6,646 nucleotides of DNA from Bacteroidales bacterium (GCA_017548445.1 JAFYZZ010000028.1:1-6646); one strand, 5' to 3'. Positions 1 to 6,464 are shown, counted from the first letter of the stretch. Program-made: numbers and translations. The notes: a model not told the origin generated them from the sequence alone.

Positions 1-1
1 G

Positions 2-1315
2 CACGGCTATCTGCCCTTCAACAAGGAAGGCCACCTGCTGGTCCCGTTCCGCACCTGGCGCAACACCAACACCGGTCCCGCGGCGGCGGAGCTTTCCAAG
101 CTGTTCGTCTACAACATCCCGCTCCGCTGGAGCATCTCGCACCTCTACCAGGCCATCCTGAACGGCGAGGCACACGTGGAGAACATCGGTTTCCTGACCA
201 CCCTGGCCGGCTATATCCACTGGAAACTCACCGGCGAGAAGGTGCTGGGCGTGGGAGACGCCTCCGGTATGCTGCCGGTGGATCCCGACACCGGGACCTA
301 CCGCGCCGATATGGTGGAGAAGTTCGAGAAGCTCGTCGCCCCGCGCAGGTTCCGCTGGAAACTGCACGAGATCCTCCCGAGGGTGCTGAAGGCCGGCGAG
401 GGTGCCGGGCGTCTGACCGAGACCGGCGCCAAGCGCCTGGACGTCTCGGGCCACCTGCAGGCGGGCGTCCCGCTGTGTCCGCCGGAAGGCGACGCGGGCA
501 CCGGAATGGTGGCCACCAACGCCGTGCGGCCCCGTACGGGCAACGTGTCGGCCGGCACTTCCTCCTTCTCGATGATCGTCCTGGAGAAGGAACTGTCCAA
601 GCCCAACGAGATGATCGACATCGTCACCACGCCGGACGGGAACCTCGTCGCGATGGTGCATTGCAACAACTGCACGTCCGAGCTGAACGCCTGGGTGAAG
701 ATGATCCGCGAGTACGAGCAGCTGCTGGGCCCCGTGGACGAGAAATCCAACCCTTACGTCACGCTGTACACCCACGCCCTTGAGGGAGATCCCGACTGCG
801 GCGGCCTGGTGGCCTTCAACTACGTGTCCGGCGAGCCGGTCACCGGCTTTGCGGAAGGACGTCCGCTGTTCGTCCGCGGCGCCGCGGACAACTTCACGCT
901 GGCCAACTTCTTCCGCGCGCAGCTGTACGGCTCCATCGCGGTGCTGAAGATCGGCAACGACGTGCTGTTCCGCGAGGAGCAGGTGAAGGTGGACCGCATC
1001 ACCGGTCACGGCGGCCTGTTCAAGACGCCGGTCGTGGGCCAGCGTTTCCTGGCCGCCGCGCTTAACTCGCCCATCTCCGTGATGGAGACGGCCGGGGAAG
1101 GCGGCGCCTGGGGCATCGCCCTGCTGGCGTCTTACCTGGTGAACAACGGCGGCGAGCTGAGCCTGCCCGACTTCCTGGACAAGATCGTCTTCGCCGGGAA
1201 CACCGGCACCGAAATCGCGCCCGACCCTGCGGATGTGGCCGGTTTCGAGGCCTACCTGGCGAACTACAAGGCCGCTCTGCCCATCGAGGAAGCCGCCGTG
1301 CGCTGCAAGAAATAA
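2..1315 (+). CDS. FGGY-family carbohydrate kinase, 5' end outside window
   Basis: The reading frame is open from the left edge (first full codon at base 2), giving 437 visible residues; FGGY kinases are usually about 490-540 aa, so roughly 60-100 N-terminal residues are missing. The family phosphorylates sugars or polyols with ATP in the cytoplasm. Visible signs, numbered from base 2: an EGDAGTGM segment whose Asp (residue 164) fits the catalytic base; the following [12 protein letters not shown] stretch typical of the nucleotide-binding half; and GHGG (335-338) followed by [15 protein letters not shown], matching the C-terminal FGGY signature. The [12 protein letters not shown] stretch recalls a subgroup of gut Bacteroides and Lachnospiraceae kinases annotated variously as xylulokinase or ribulokinase. 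Family assignment is firm; the substrate (a pentulose such as L-ribulose or xylulose) is inference. The next gene starts 6 nt after the stop. Confidence 0.9.
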   Translation, partial: HGYLPFNKEGHLLVPFRTWRNTNTGPAAAELSKLFVYNIPLRWSISHLYQAILNGEAHVENIGFLTTLAGYIHWKLTGEKVLGVGDASGMLPVDPDTGTYRADMVEKFEKLVAPRRFRWKLHEILPRVLKAGEGAGRLTETGAKRLDVSGHLQAGVPLCPPEGDAGTGMVATNAVRPRTGNVSAGTSSFSMIVLEKELSKPNEMIDIVTTPDGNLVAMVHCNNCTSELNAWVKMIREYEQLLGPVDEKSNPYVTLYTHALEGDPDCGGLVAFNYVSGEPVTGFAEGRPLFVRGAADNFTLANFFRAQLYGSIAVLKIGNDVLFREEQVKVDRITGHGGLFKTPVVGQRFLAAALNSPISVMETAGEGGAWGIALLASYLVNNGGELSLPDFLDKIVFAGNTGTEIAPDPADVAGFEAYLANYKAALPIEEAAVRCKK

Positions 1316-1321
1316 TTTGCG

Positions 1322-1723
1322 ATGGAGCAGATCTGGGACCCGCTCCGCAAACGAGAAGTCACTGCCACACCCGAGGAACGGGTGCGGCAGTGGTTTATCG
1401 TGCAGCTCCACGAGTCCTTCGGGGTCCCGATGCACCTGATGATGAGCGAGGTACCGCTGCGGTTCGGCAGGAAGTCCTGGCGGGCCGACATCCTCGTCTA
1501 CGACCGTGCTGGCGCGCCGCTGCTGGTGGTCGAATGCAAACGGCCGACGGTGACCCTCGGCGCGGCCGTCATTGAACAGGCGATGCGCTACAATTCCGTG
1601 CTCGGGGTGCGCTTCCTCGTCGTCACGAACGGAAATTTGACGTATCTTTACAGGCTGGAAGGGGAGGCGTTCGTCCCGTGCGAGCGCATTCCCGCCTATG
1701 AAGAGATGCTATGTCAACGATAA
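1322..1723 (+). CDS. Stand-alone type I restriction HsdR N-terminal (PD-(D/E)XK) domain protein
   Basis: A 133-aa protein made only of the nuclease-like N-terminal domain of type I restriction R subunits (HSDR_N_2 type). The active-site set is intact by eye: a conserved Glu region at 18-19, Asp56 in RADILVYD, Glu71-x-Lys73 in VVECKRP, and a QxxxY motif at Gln86-Tyr90 as in HsdR. There is no helicase/translocase part and no hsdM or hsdS nearby, so this is not a restriction system. Small proteins of this build are widespread in Bacteroidota near housekeeping genes, with no firm role known to me; DNA processing or repair is plausible inference. It starts 6 nt after the kinase stop with no Shine-Dalgarno, and its last 13 nt overlap the next gene, suggesting coupled translation. 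Confidence 0.85.
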   Translation: MEQIWDPLRKREVTATPEERVRQWFIVQLHESFGVPMHLMMSEVPLRFGRKSWRADILVYDRAGAPLLVVECKRPTVTLGAAVIEQAMRYNSVLGVRFLVVTNGNLTYLYRLEGEAFVPCERIPAYEEMLCQR

Positions 1724-3168
1724 CCAGCGAGTTCCTGAACCGTCCGATTTTCCGGATTGTGGGGGACGTGGCCGCCGAAAAGGGCGTCCGCGCCTTCGTG
1801 ATCGGGGGCTTCGTGCGCGACTGCTTCCTGGGCCGCCCCAGCAACGACATCGACATCGTGGTGGAGGGCAGCGGCATTGACTTCGCCCGCGCGGTGGGGG
1901 AGCGCACGCACAGCAACGTGTCCTATTTCAAGAACTTCGGCACGGCGATGCTGCATTTCCGCGGCGACGAGGTCGAGTTCGTGGGCGCGCGCCGCGAGTC
2001 CTACCGCCGCGAATCCCGCAAACCCATCGTGGAGAACGGTACGCTGGAAGACGACCAGAAGCGCCGGGACTTTACCATCAATGCGATGGCCTTCTCGCTG
2101 CAGAAGGAGGACTTCGGCGCGCTGGTGGATCCCTTCGGCGGCATCCGCGACCTGGACGCCGGCATCATCCGCACCCCGCTGGATCCCGACACCACCTATT
2201 CCGACGACCCGCTGCGGATGCTGCGCGCCGTCCGCTTCGCCACGAAGCTGTCCACCCCGGAGCGCCGTTTCACGATCGTCCCGGAGTCGATGGCCTCGAT
2301 GCGGCGGATGGCCGACCGGCTGAAGATCCTGTCCTGCGAGCGCGTCGCTGAAGAACTCAACAAGATGCTCCAGACCGACTGCCCCGCGATGGCTTTCCGC
2401 CTGATGGACGAGGCCGGTCTGCTGCCGTACGTCCTGCCCGAACTCCTCGCCCTCAAGGGCGTCGAGACCGTCGACGGCCGTGGCCACAAGGACAATTTCG
2501 AGCATTCGCTGGCGGTACTTTCCAATATTGTAGAAGCGCAGCGCGAAGTTTTGCAGGAGGGAACTTCCGGACACGACGCCCTTTGGCTGCGTTGGGCGGC
2601 GCTGCTTCACGATATCGGCAAGCCGGCCAGCAAACGCTACGACCCGGCGCTGGGCTGGACCTTCCACGGACACGAAGTGGTGGGCGCCCGGATGGTGCCG
2701 AAGATCTTCGACCGCCTGCGCCTGCCCCTCGACGAGATGAAATACGTCCAGAAGCTCGTCCGCCTGCATCTGCGGCCCATCGCGCTCGTGGACGAAGAAG
2801 TCACCGACTCCGCCGTGCGCCGCCTGCTCTTCGACGCCGGCGACGACATCGACGACCTGATGCTCCTCTGCAACGCCGACATCACCTCCAAGAACGAGGC
2901 GAAGGTGGCCCGCATCCGCGCCAACTTCGAACTGGTGAAGCGCAAGCTCGTGGAGGTGGAGGAGAAGGACGCCATCCGCAATTTCAAGAATCCCATCGAC
3001 GGGGAGTACGTGATGCGGGTGTACGGCATTCCGCCGTGCCGGGAGATCGGCCTGCTGAAGGAACTGGTCAAGGAGGCCATCCTGGACGGGGTGATCGGCA
3101 ACAACTTCGAGGAGGCCGACGCCTTTATGCGGCAGCACGCATCCGAATTCGGTCTGCACGAAGTATGA
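1711..3168 (+). CDS. cca: CCA tRNA nucleotidyltransferase with HD domain
   Basis: A 485-aa class II tRNA nucleotidyltransferase/poly(A) polymerase-family enzyme, which adds or repairs the 3' CCA of tRNAs in the cytoplasm. Order of motifs: GGFVRD at 32-37; metal-binding Asp46 and Asp48 (NDIDIVV); the RRDFTINAMAF block near 118-128; LVDPFGGIRDL; SDDPLRMLRAVRF (164-176), the nucleotide-recognition and neck region; then a C-terminal HD phosphohydrolase domain with His265 (FEHS), His300-Asp301 (LLHDIGKP) and the FHGHEVVGA segment. Length and layout fit the HD-bearing bacterial forms of about 450-490 aa. The HD part probably gives 2',3'-cyclic phosphodiesterase or phosphatase activity, as in E. coli Cca (inference). 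The start overlaps the preceding gene by 13 nt; the stop overlaps the next start as ATGA. Sequence alone cannot separate a full CCA-adding enzyme from A-only or C-only variants, but CCA-adding is most likely. Confidence 0.93.
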   Translation: MSTITSEFLNRPIFRIVGDVAAEKGVRAFVIGGFVRDCFLGRPSNDIDIVVEGSGIDFARAVGERTHSNVSYFKNFGTAMLHFRGDEVEFVGARRESYRRESRKPIVENGTLEDDQKRRDFTINAMAFSLQKEDFGALVDPFGGIRDLDAGIIRTPLDPDTTYSDDPLRMLRAVRFATKLSTPERRFTIVPESMASMRRMADRLKILSCERVAEELNKMLQTDCPAMAFRLMDEAGLLPYVLPELLALKGVETVDGRGHKDNFEHSLAVLSNIVEAQREVLQEGTSGHDALWLRWAALLHDIGKPASKRYDPALGWTFHGHEVVGARMVPKIFDRLRLPLDEMKYVQKLVRLHLRPIALVDEEVTDSAVRRLLFDAGDDIDDLMLLCNADITSKNEAKVARIRANFELVKRKLVEVEEKDAIRNFKNPIDGEYVMRVYGIPPCREIGLLKELVKEAILDGVIGNNFEEADAFMRQHASEFGLHEV

Positions 3169-4334
3169 TCGAGCGCTACCTCACATACCTCTCCACCATC
3201 CGCCGCTATTCCCCCCGCACCGTCGAAATCTACCGCGGCGTGCTGGAGGAATTCTTCTCTTTTATCTCTGATGAAGCTTCGCGCAGCAAGGGCTCTGCCC
3301 GACAGAACTTCGCGCTTCGCGCTCATCCCTCCCAACCTGACGGTTGGGCCCCTCCCGTTCACGAGGCCACGGGCGGCCACGGTTCTGCTGGGCAGACCCT
3401 TGCTGCCGCTTCGCCAGCGGCAACTGCCTCCGGAAACACTGCCACCCTCGGCACGTTAAGAGGGGGGACCGCAAGCGAAGCGCAGCGGTGGGGTCCGGCA
3501 ACGCCGGACGTTTCAGGAGGCAGTTGGCCGCTGTGCGAAGTATTAACCGTGCAGATGATCAGGAGTTACGAGGTGTATCTGATGGATGAGAAAGGGGAGG
3601 GGGCGAAGACGGTGAACCTCCATCTGAGCGTGCTGAGCGGCTTCTGCCGGTTCCTGATGAAGGAGGGGGTGTTGTCAAGCAATCCGGTGCGGCTGGTGTC
3701 GCGTCCGAAACAGGAGAAGCGCCTGCCGGTATTCTACCGGGAAGACTCGATGAAAGAATACTTCGAACGGACGAAAGGCGTCCTGGAATACGGGAAATAC
3801 GAAGACGTCCTGCAGCGGATGATCCTGGGCCTGCTGTTCGGCACGGGCATACGCCGCAGCGAACTCATCTCCCTGAACCGCAGCTCCGTCGACTACTCCC
3901 GCCACGTCCTGCGGGTCCTCGGCAAAGGCGACAAAATGCGGGAAATTCCGCTGCTCCCTTCACTTTGTGACGAAATTTTGTTATATTTACAATCGCTAGA
4001 CTCTTTGAAATGTGCGGACACGGCCCCGGAAGCCCCGCTCCTGCAAACCCCTAAGGGGAAGCGCCTGTACCCGGTCTACGTGGACCGTGCGGTCAAGGCG
4101 GCCCTCGGCGGGGTAGACGGAATCAGCGGACGGAAGTCGCCCCACGTGCTGCGGCACACCCTGGCCACGGAACTGCTGGACGGCGGCACGGACCTCAATT
4201 CCATCAAGGAACTGCTGGGCCATTCCTCCCTGGCGGCCACCCAGGTCTATACGCACAATTCCATCGAGCGGTTGCAAAGTGTTTATAAATCCGCCCATCC
4301 AAGGGCAAAAAACGACGGAAAAAATGGAGATTAA
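3165..4334 (+). CDS. xerC: XerC/XerD-type tyrosine recombinase carrying an 88-codon in-frame insertion
   Basis: A 389-aa tyrosine recombinase; Xer proteins resolve chromosome dimers at dif and are normally about 300 aa. The start MIERYLTYL is the usual Xer N-terminus, and its ATG overlaps the cca stop as ATGA. The core-binding SAM-like domain begins at 1-37, is interrupted by residues 38-125, and resumes at V126 (LTVQMIRSYEVYL through SNPVR). The catalytic domain is complete: Arg230 (GTGIRRSEL), Lys254 (LGKGDK), His327 and Arg330 (PHVLRHT), His353 (LLGHSS) and Tyr362 (QVYTHN), spaced almost as in E. coli XerD. The 88 inserted residues are Ala/Ser/Gly/Pro-rich, look disordered, and derive from a palindromic element. 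Without them the protein is 301 aa. Activity is probably retained if the loop is tolerated, since the insert lies between the first two core-binding helices (inference). XerC versus XerD cannot be decided here; I use xerC because of the hpf neighbour. Confidence 0.9.
   Translation: MIERYLTYLSTIRRYSPRTVEIYRGVLEEFFSFISDEASRSKGSARQNFALRAHPSQPDGWAPPVHEATGGHGSAGQTLAAASPAATASGNTATLGTLRGGTASEAQRWGPATPDVSGGSWPLCEVLTVQMIRSYEVYLMDEKGEGAKTVNLHLSVLSGFCRFLMKEGVLSSNPVRLVSRPKQEKRLPVFYREDSMKEYFERTKGVLEYGKYEDVLQRMILGLLFGTGIRRSELISLNRSSVDYSRHVLRVLGKGDKMREIPLLPSLCDEILLYLQSLDSLKCADTAPEAPLLQTPKGKRLYPVYVDRAVKAALGGVDGISGRKSPHVLRHTLATELLDGGTDLNSIKELLGHSSLAATQVYTHNSIERLQSVYKSAHPRAKNDGKNGD
3284..3405 (+). repeat. Hairpin arm A of the element
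   Basis: An inverted repeat: 3284-3308 pairs with 3382-3405. By hand alignment there are 22 paired positions in three blocks (9, 7 and 6), one single-base bulge and one 2-nt internal mismatch. The loop region of about 73 nt holds a second perfect small hairpin at 3331-3348. Confidence 0.85.
3331..3348 (+). repeat. Perfect 7-bp mini-hairpin in the loop of arm A
   Basis: CCCAACC at 3331-3337 and GGTTGGG at 3342-3348 are exact reverse complements around a TGAC loop. It sits inside the element, not at a gene end, and has no T-run, so it is not a terminator. Confidence 0.8.
3409..3540 (+). repeat. Hairpin arm B of the element
   Basis: An inverted repeat: 3409-3437 pairs with 3510-3540. By hand alignment 28 positions pair in blocks of 6, 6, 11 and 5, with two single-base bulges and one mismatch. 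The outermost bases of its right half are the same bases that match the left end of the element (3277-3287), so two alternative foldings compete for the right end. Confidence 0.85.
3493..3509 (+). repeat. Perfect 7-bp mini-hairpin in the loop of arm B
   Basis: GTCCGGC (3493-3499) and GCCGGAC (3503-3509) are exact reverse complements around a 3-nt AAC loop. Together with 3331-3348 it gives each large arm its own small internal hairpin. Confidence 0.8.
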
Positions 4335-4617
4335 ATTCAAGGCCCTGAAGTTCGAAGCCGGCGAGCAGCTCGTCGCCTTCGCGGAAAAGAAAGTCTCCCG
4401 CCTGTCCCGCTTCTGCGAAGGACTGACGGAGGAGGTTGAGGTGGCGCTCGAAGACCATCTCAAGCAAGGCAAGCTGGCCAAGATCCAGATCCACATTCCC
4501 GGCGAAGAGCTCATCATCGAGCGCGAAGCCGACACCTTCGAGAACGCCATCACGGAAGCCGTGGACGCGATGAAGGAAAAACTCACCCGCGTCAAGGAAA
4601 AGAAATTCGAGAATTAA
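4324..4617 (+). CDS. hpf: Short-form ribosome hibernation promoting factor (HPF/RaiA family)
   Basis: A 97-aa protein of the HPF/YfiA family, which binds the 30S decoding site in slow growth and promotes inactive ribosome (100S) storage. It starts MEIKFKALKFEAG, shows the expected strand-helix-strands-helix pattern, with an N-terminal helix around AEKKVSRLSRF, a strand IQIHIPGEELIIERE and a basic C-terminal helix ENAITEAVDAMKEKLTRV. It lacks the extra C-terminal dimerisation domain of long HPF. An upstream in-frame ATG at 4279 would add 15 residues unlike the family (MFINPPIQGQ...), all inside xer, so 4324 is preferred. It overlaps the end of xer by 11 nt, so it is probably translated by coupling from the same mRNA, and is followed 13 nt later by a terminator. 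A xer-hpf pair is, as I recall, a familiar Bacteroidales arrangement. Confidence 0.9.
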   Translation: MEIKFKALKFEAGEQLVAFAEKKVSRLSRFCEGLTEEVEVALEDHLKQGKLAKIQIHIPGEELIIEREADTFENAITEAVDAMKEKLTRVKEKKFEN

Positions 4618-4630
4618 ACCTTTGTACAGG

Positions 4631-4654
4631 GGCCGCCGCAAGGCGGCCTTTTTT
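4631..4654 (+). terminator. Rho-independent terminator after hpf
   Basis: GGCCGCC (4631-4637), a GCAA tetraloop and GGCGGCC (4642-4648) form a perfect 7-bp GC-only stem followed immediately by six T residues (4649-4654). It lies 13 nt after the hpf stop and ends the five-gene run. Confidence 0.95.
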
Positions 4655-4721
4655 GTGGCACTCTACGGCTGCGCGTGCACAAGGGTCCAACAACGGGGAC
4701 GATATGTGCAAAATACATCGG

Positions 4722-4756
4722 AATAAACTAATAACTCAAAAACAAAATAAACTAAT
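4722..4756 (+). repeat. Upstream pair of operator-like repeats, 24-bp period
   Basis: AATAAACTAAT occurs at 4722-4732 and again at 4746-4756, exactly 24 bp apart. The second copy is embedded in a 16-nt stretch (4741-4756) identical to 4905-4920. Confidence 0.85.
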
Positions 4757-4829
4757 AAAAATCTTGGCTTTTTAGGATATTAGTTATTATTATCCAGTAA
4801 ATGCTTTTTCTGAAATGTTTTCACAAATG

Positions 4830-4860
4830 CTTGTTAACTAGTTTATTTGTTGTATCTTTG
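4830..4860 (+). promoter_or_regulatory. Bacteroidota-type promoter for the Fic gene
   Basis: TATCTTTG at 4853-4860 fits the -7 consensus TAnnTTTG exactly, and CTTG at 4830-4833 is a 3-of-4 match to the -33 TTTG box with a 19-nt spacer. The expected transcription start is near 4864, giving a leader of about 80 nt that contains two of the repeats. An inverted repeat copy lies in the spacer. Confidence 0.6.
4837..4847 (-). repeat. Inverted operator-like repeat inside the promoter spacer
   Basis: Read on the minus strand this is AATAAACTAGT, one base different from the direct copies; the match extends to CAACAAATAAACTAGTT over 4836-4852. It falls between the -33 and -7 boxes, where a bound protein would block RNA polymerase. 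A related ACTAGT core recurs at 4868-4873 near the expected transcription start. Confidence 0.7.
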
Positions 4861-4885
4861 CATTCAAACTAGTATTGCGTTGCAA

Positions 4886-4920
4886 AATAAACTAATGTTT
4901 CCGCAACAAAATAAACTAAT
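4886..4920 (+). repeat. Downstream pair of operator-like repeats in the leader, 24-bp period
   Basis: AATAAACTAAT occurs at 4886-4896 and 4910-4920, again 24 bp apart, ending 23 nt before the Fic start codon. Each copy is preceded by GCAA-type bases, so the matching unit is slightly longer than 11 nt. Confidence 0.85.
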
Positions 4921-4943
4921 GAATTTTTAACTATATTATTAGT

Positions 4944-6464
4944 ATGGCAACCATTCAAGAAAAGCAGGCAGAGTCAATGGCTGTGCTCAAAAAGTACCAG
5001 GATGCCTATGGTGAGAATCTGGTTATTCACGGTGCTGATACGCTGGGACGCACCCATACTGAACGGCTTTTGAATAGTGGCTTTCTCAAGATGGTCATTA
5101 AGGGATGGTATATCCCGTGCTATCCGGGACACGAGGGGGACTCAACCGTCTGGTATGTGTCGTACTGGTATTTCATCGTTGCGTACTTGAATAGCAAGTT
5201 CGGAGAAAAATGGTGTCTGTCTCCAGAGTTGTCGCTCTATTTTTACAGCGGCAAAAGCGTGGTGCCTCAGCAATTGATTGTCCGCAGTGATGCTGCGGCC
5301 AACAACGTCTTGGCGCTTCCATTCGGTACATCACTTCTGGACATCAAGGCGTCGCTCCCTCCGTCAGTTGAGATAGAGTCTCGCTATGGTATTCACCTTT
5401 ATCCGCTTGCTTATGCACTTCTTTTGGTGGGGCCGGATTACTATCGGCGCAATGCTTTGGAAGCTCGGACTTGCCTGGCTTCACTCCGAGATATTACCCC
5501 GGTTGTTACTGCAGCAATAGATGGGGGATATACTTCGCGTGCCGGTCGGGTAGCAGGCGCACTTCGCTCCATCGGCCGGGATGAGATGGCGGATCAGCTC
5601 GTCACTATGATGAAGCAGGTTGGCTATTCGATTCAAGAGGAGAATCCTTTCGAAGAGGACATTCGCCTGAATCATTTTGAACCATCACCATATGCTTCTC
5701 GGATTCGCCTGATGTGGATGAAGATGCGTCCGAAGGTGGTTTCAACTATTGAGGCCTCCGGGATACATCCAGTTCAGCAGGCACCGGAGAGTATTTTGGC
5801 CCTGATGGACGCGACATATATTAAAGATAGCTACAACTCCTTGTCCATAGAAGGGTACAAGATAACGGAAGGCCTGTTGGAGAAGGTGAGAAGTGGGAAC
5901 TGGGACCCCAAGAATGACGAAGCCGATAATGAACGTAAGAATGCCTTAGCAGCTCGCGGGTATTACCAGGCCTATCAATTACTGAAACTGTCGGTAATGA
6001 ATGCTTTGGATGGTCAGGATCCGGCCCAGATGTATGTCAAAAACCATCAGAGCTGGCATTTCCAGCTATTTGAACCCTGCATTCGAGCCGGTATCATCAA
6101 GGCTTCGGACCTTGTAGGGTATCGAACGAATCAGGTGTATATCAGAAACTCTATGCACGTTCCGCTTAAGCCGGATGCCGTGCTGGATGCAATGACGGCC
6201 CTGTCTACGTTGATACTGGAAGAGCCTGATGCTTTTGTCCGTGCTGTATTAGGACATTTCTTCTTTGTGTACATCCATCCGTATATGGATGGCAATGGAC
6301 GTACAGCTCGGTTCACGATGAATAGTCAGCTTGTAACAGGTGGATATCCCTGGATTGTAGTTCCGGTCGACCGTCGTGATGAGTATATGGCGTCGCTGGA
6401 GAGAGCCAGCGTCGAGGAGGAGATCGAGCCGTTTGTCCGATTTATCGTCTCACTGATTTCATAA
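4944..6464 (+). CDS. Fic-domain protein with N-terminal AbiEi-like regulator region
   Basis: A 506-aa cytosolic protein. The C-terminal half is a Fic domain, which typically transfers AMP from ATP to a target protein: the active loop HPYMDGNGRTAR (445-456) keeps catalytic His445, acidic Asp449 and both Arg residues; GYRTNQVYIRNSMHVPL upstream fits the target-binding flap. Ser299-xxx-Glu303-Gly304 (NSLSIEG) matches the inhibitory (S/T)xxxE(G/N) motif placed N-terminal to the Fic core, so the enzyme is probably self-inhibited (class II). Residues about 1-200 resemble, by eye, AbiEi-type antitoxin/regulators: a winged-helix-like segment at 26-57 (LGRTHTERLLNSGFLKMVIKGWY). That homology is inference. 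The gene is clearly more AT-rich than its left neighbours and stands alone, suggesting horizontal acquisition. The start has no Shine-Dalgarno, follows the 24-bp-spaced repeats, and begins the recognisable N-terminus. The target and biological role (toxin, defence or signalling) are unknown. Confidence 0.85.
   Translation: MATIQEKQAESMAVLKKYQDAYGENLVIHGADTLGRTHTERLLNSGFLKMVIKGWYIPCYPGHEGDSTVWYVSYWYFIVAYLNSKFGEKWCLSPELSLYFYSGKSVVPQQLIVRSDAAANNVLALPFGTSLLDIKASLPPSVEIESRYGIHLYPLAYALLLVGPDYYRRNALEARTCLASLRDITPVVTAAIDGGYTSRAGRVAGALRSIGRDEMADQLVTMMKQVGYSIQEENPFEEDIRLNHFEPSPYASRIRLMWMKMRPKVVSTIEASGIHPVQQAPESILALMDATYIKDSYNSLSIEGYKITEGLLEKVRSGNWDPKNDEADNERKNALAARGYYQAYQLLKLSVMNALDGQDPAQMYVKNHQSWHFQLFEPCIRAGIIKASDLVGYRTNQVYIRNSMHVPLKPDAVLDAMTALSTLILEEPDAFVRAVLGHFFFVYIHPYMDGNGRTARFTMNSQLVTGGYPWIVVPVDRRDEYMASLERASVEEEIEPFVRFIVSLIS

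Larger units (their letters stand above)
3277..3540. mobile_element. In-frame palindromic insertion element (264 bp) inside the xer gene
   Basis: The xer gene has one extra block here. GAAG occurs directly on both sides (3273-3276 and 3537-3540), and deleting 264 bp rejoins the codons as Asp-Glu-Val-Leu-Thr, giving an ordinary Xer N-terminus. The ends form an imperfect terminal inverted repeat, CTTCGCGCAGC (3277-3287) against GCTGTGCGAAG (3530-3540), 10 of 11 matching. Because the right GAAG belongs to both the repeat and the apparent duplication, the exact ends are uncertain: 260 bp plus a 4-bp duplication, or 264 bp with none. It encodes no transposase, so it is MITE-like or similar to Rickettsia palindromic elements. 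Of the three plus-strand frames, one meets TAA at 3457 and another TGA at 3338; only the xer frame is open throughout. The family is not one I recognise. Confidence 0.8.
4655..4943. other. AT-rich intergenic control region before the Fic gene
   Basis: No gene is visible in these 289 nt. The first ~65 nt are still mixed in composition; from about 4710 the sequence is strongly AT-rich, unlike the GC-rich genes to the left. It holds five copies of an AATAAACTA(A/G)T motif, one promoter candidate and three loose AAATGYTT copies (4799, 4813, 4825) just upstream of it. No tRNA fold was seen. Confidence 0.75.

Noticed and set aside
1714..3159. Very long minus-strand open frame (481 codons) opposite cca
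   Set aside because: It mirrors a clear, motif-complete cca gene in GC-rich DNA; its translation is His/Gln/Val/Glu-rich without recognisable motifs, a typical codon-bias shadow.
2583..3164. N-terminal extension of the recombinase frame back into cca
   Set aside because: The extra residues are Arg/Gly/Ala-rich out-of-frame cca; the family N-terminus MIERYL begins at 3165 with an ATGA junction.
3277..3540. Self-splicing intron or intein in xer
   Set aside because: At 264 bp it is too short for group I/II introns with their conserved cores, and the 88 residues lack intein motifs (no Cys/Ser start with terminal His-Asn).
3262..3589. Small open frames on both strands within the palindromic element
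   Set aside because: They are Arg/Pro/Leu-rich products of the inverted repeats, without start context or family resemblance; no transposase is encoded.
4279..4323. Earlier ATG for hpf
   Set aside because: It would add 15 residues that do not resemble HPF and lie wholly within the xer coding sequence.
4722..4920. CRISPR-like array from the AATAAACTAAT repeats
   Set aside because: Repeats are only 11-16 nt, occur as two separated pairs plus an inverted copy, and no cas genes are present; an operator cluster fits better.
4618..4943. tRNA genes expected after hpf from Bacteroidales gene order
   Set aside because: No cloverleaf arms or GTTCGAATC-like T-loop were found in the interval.
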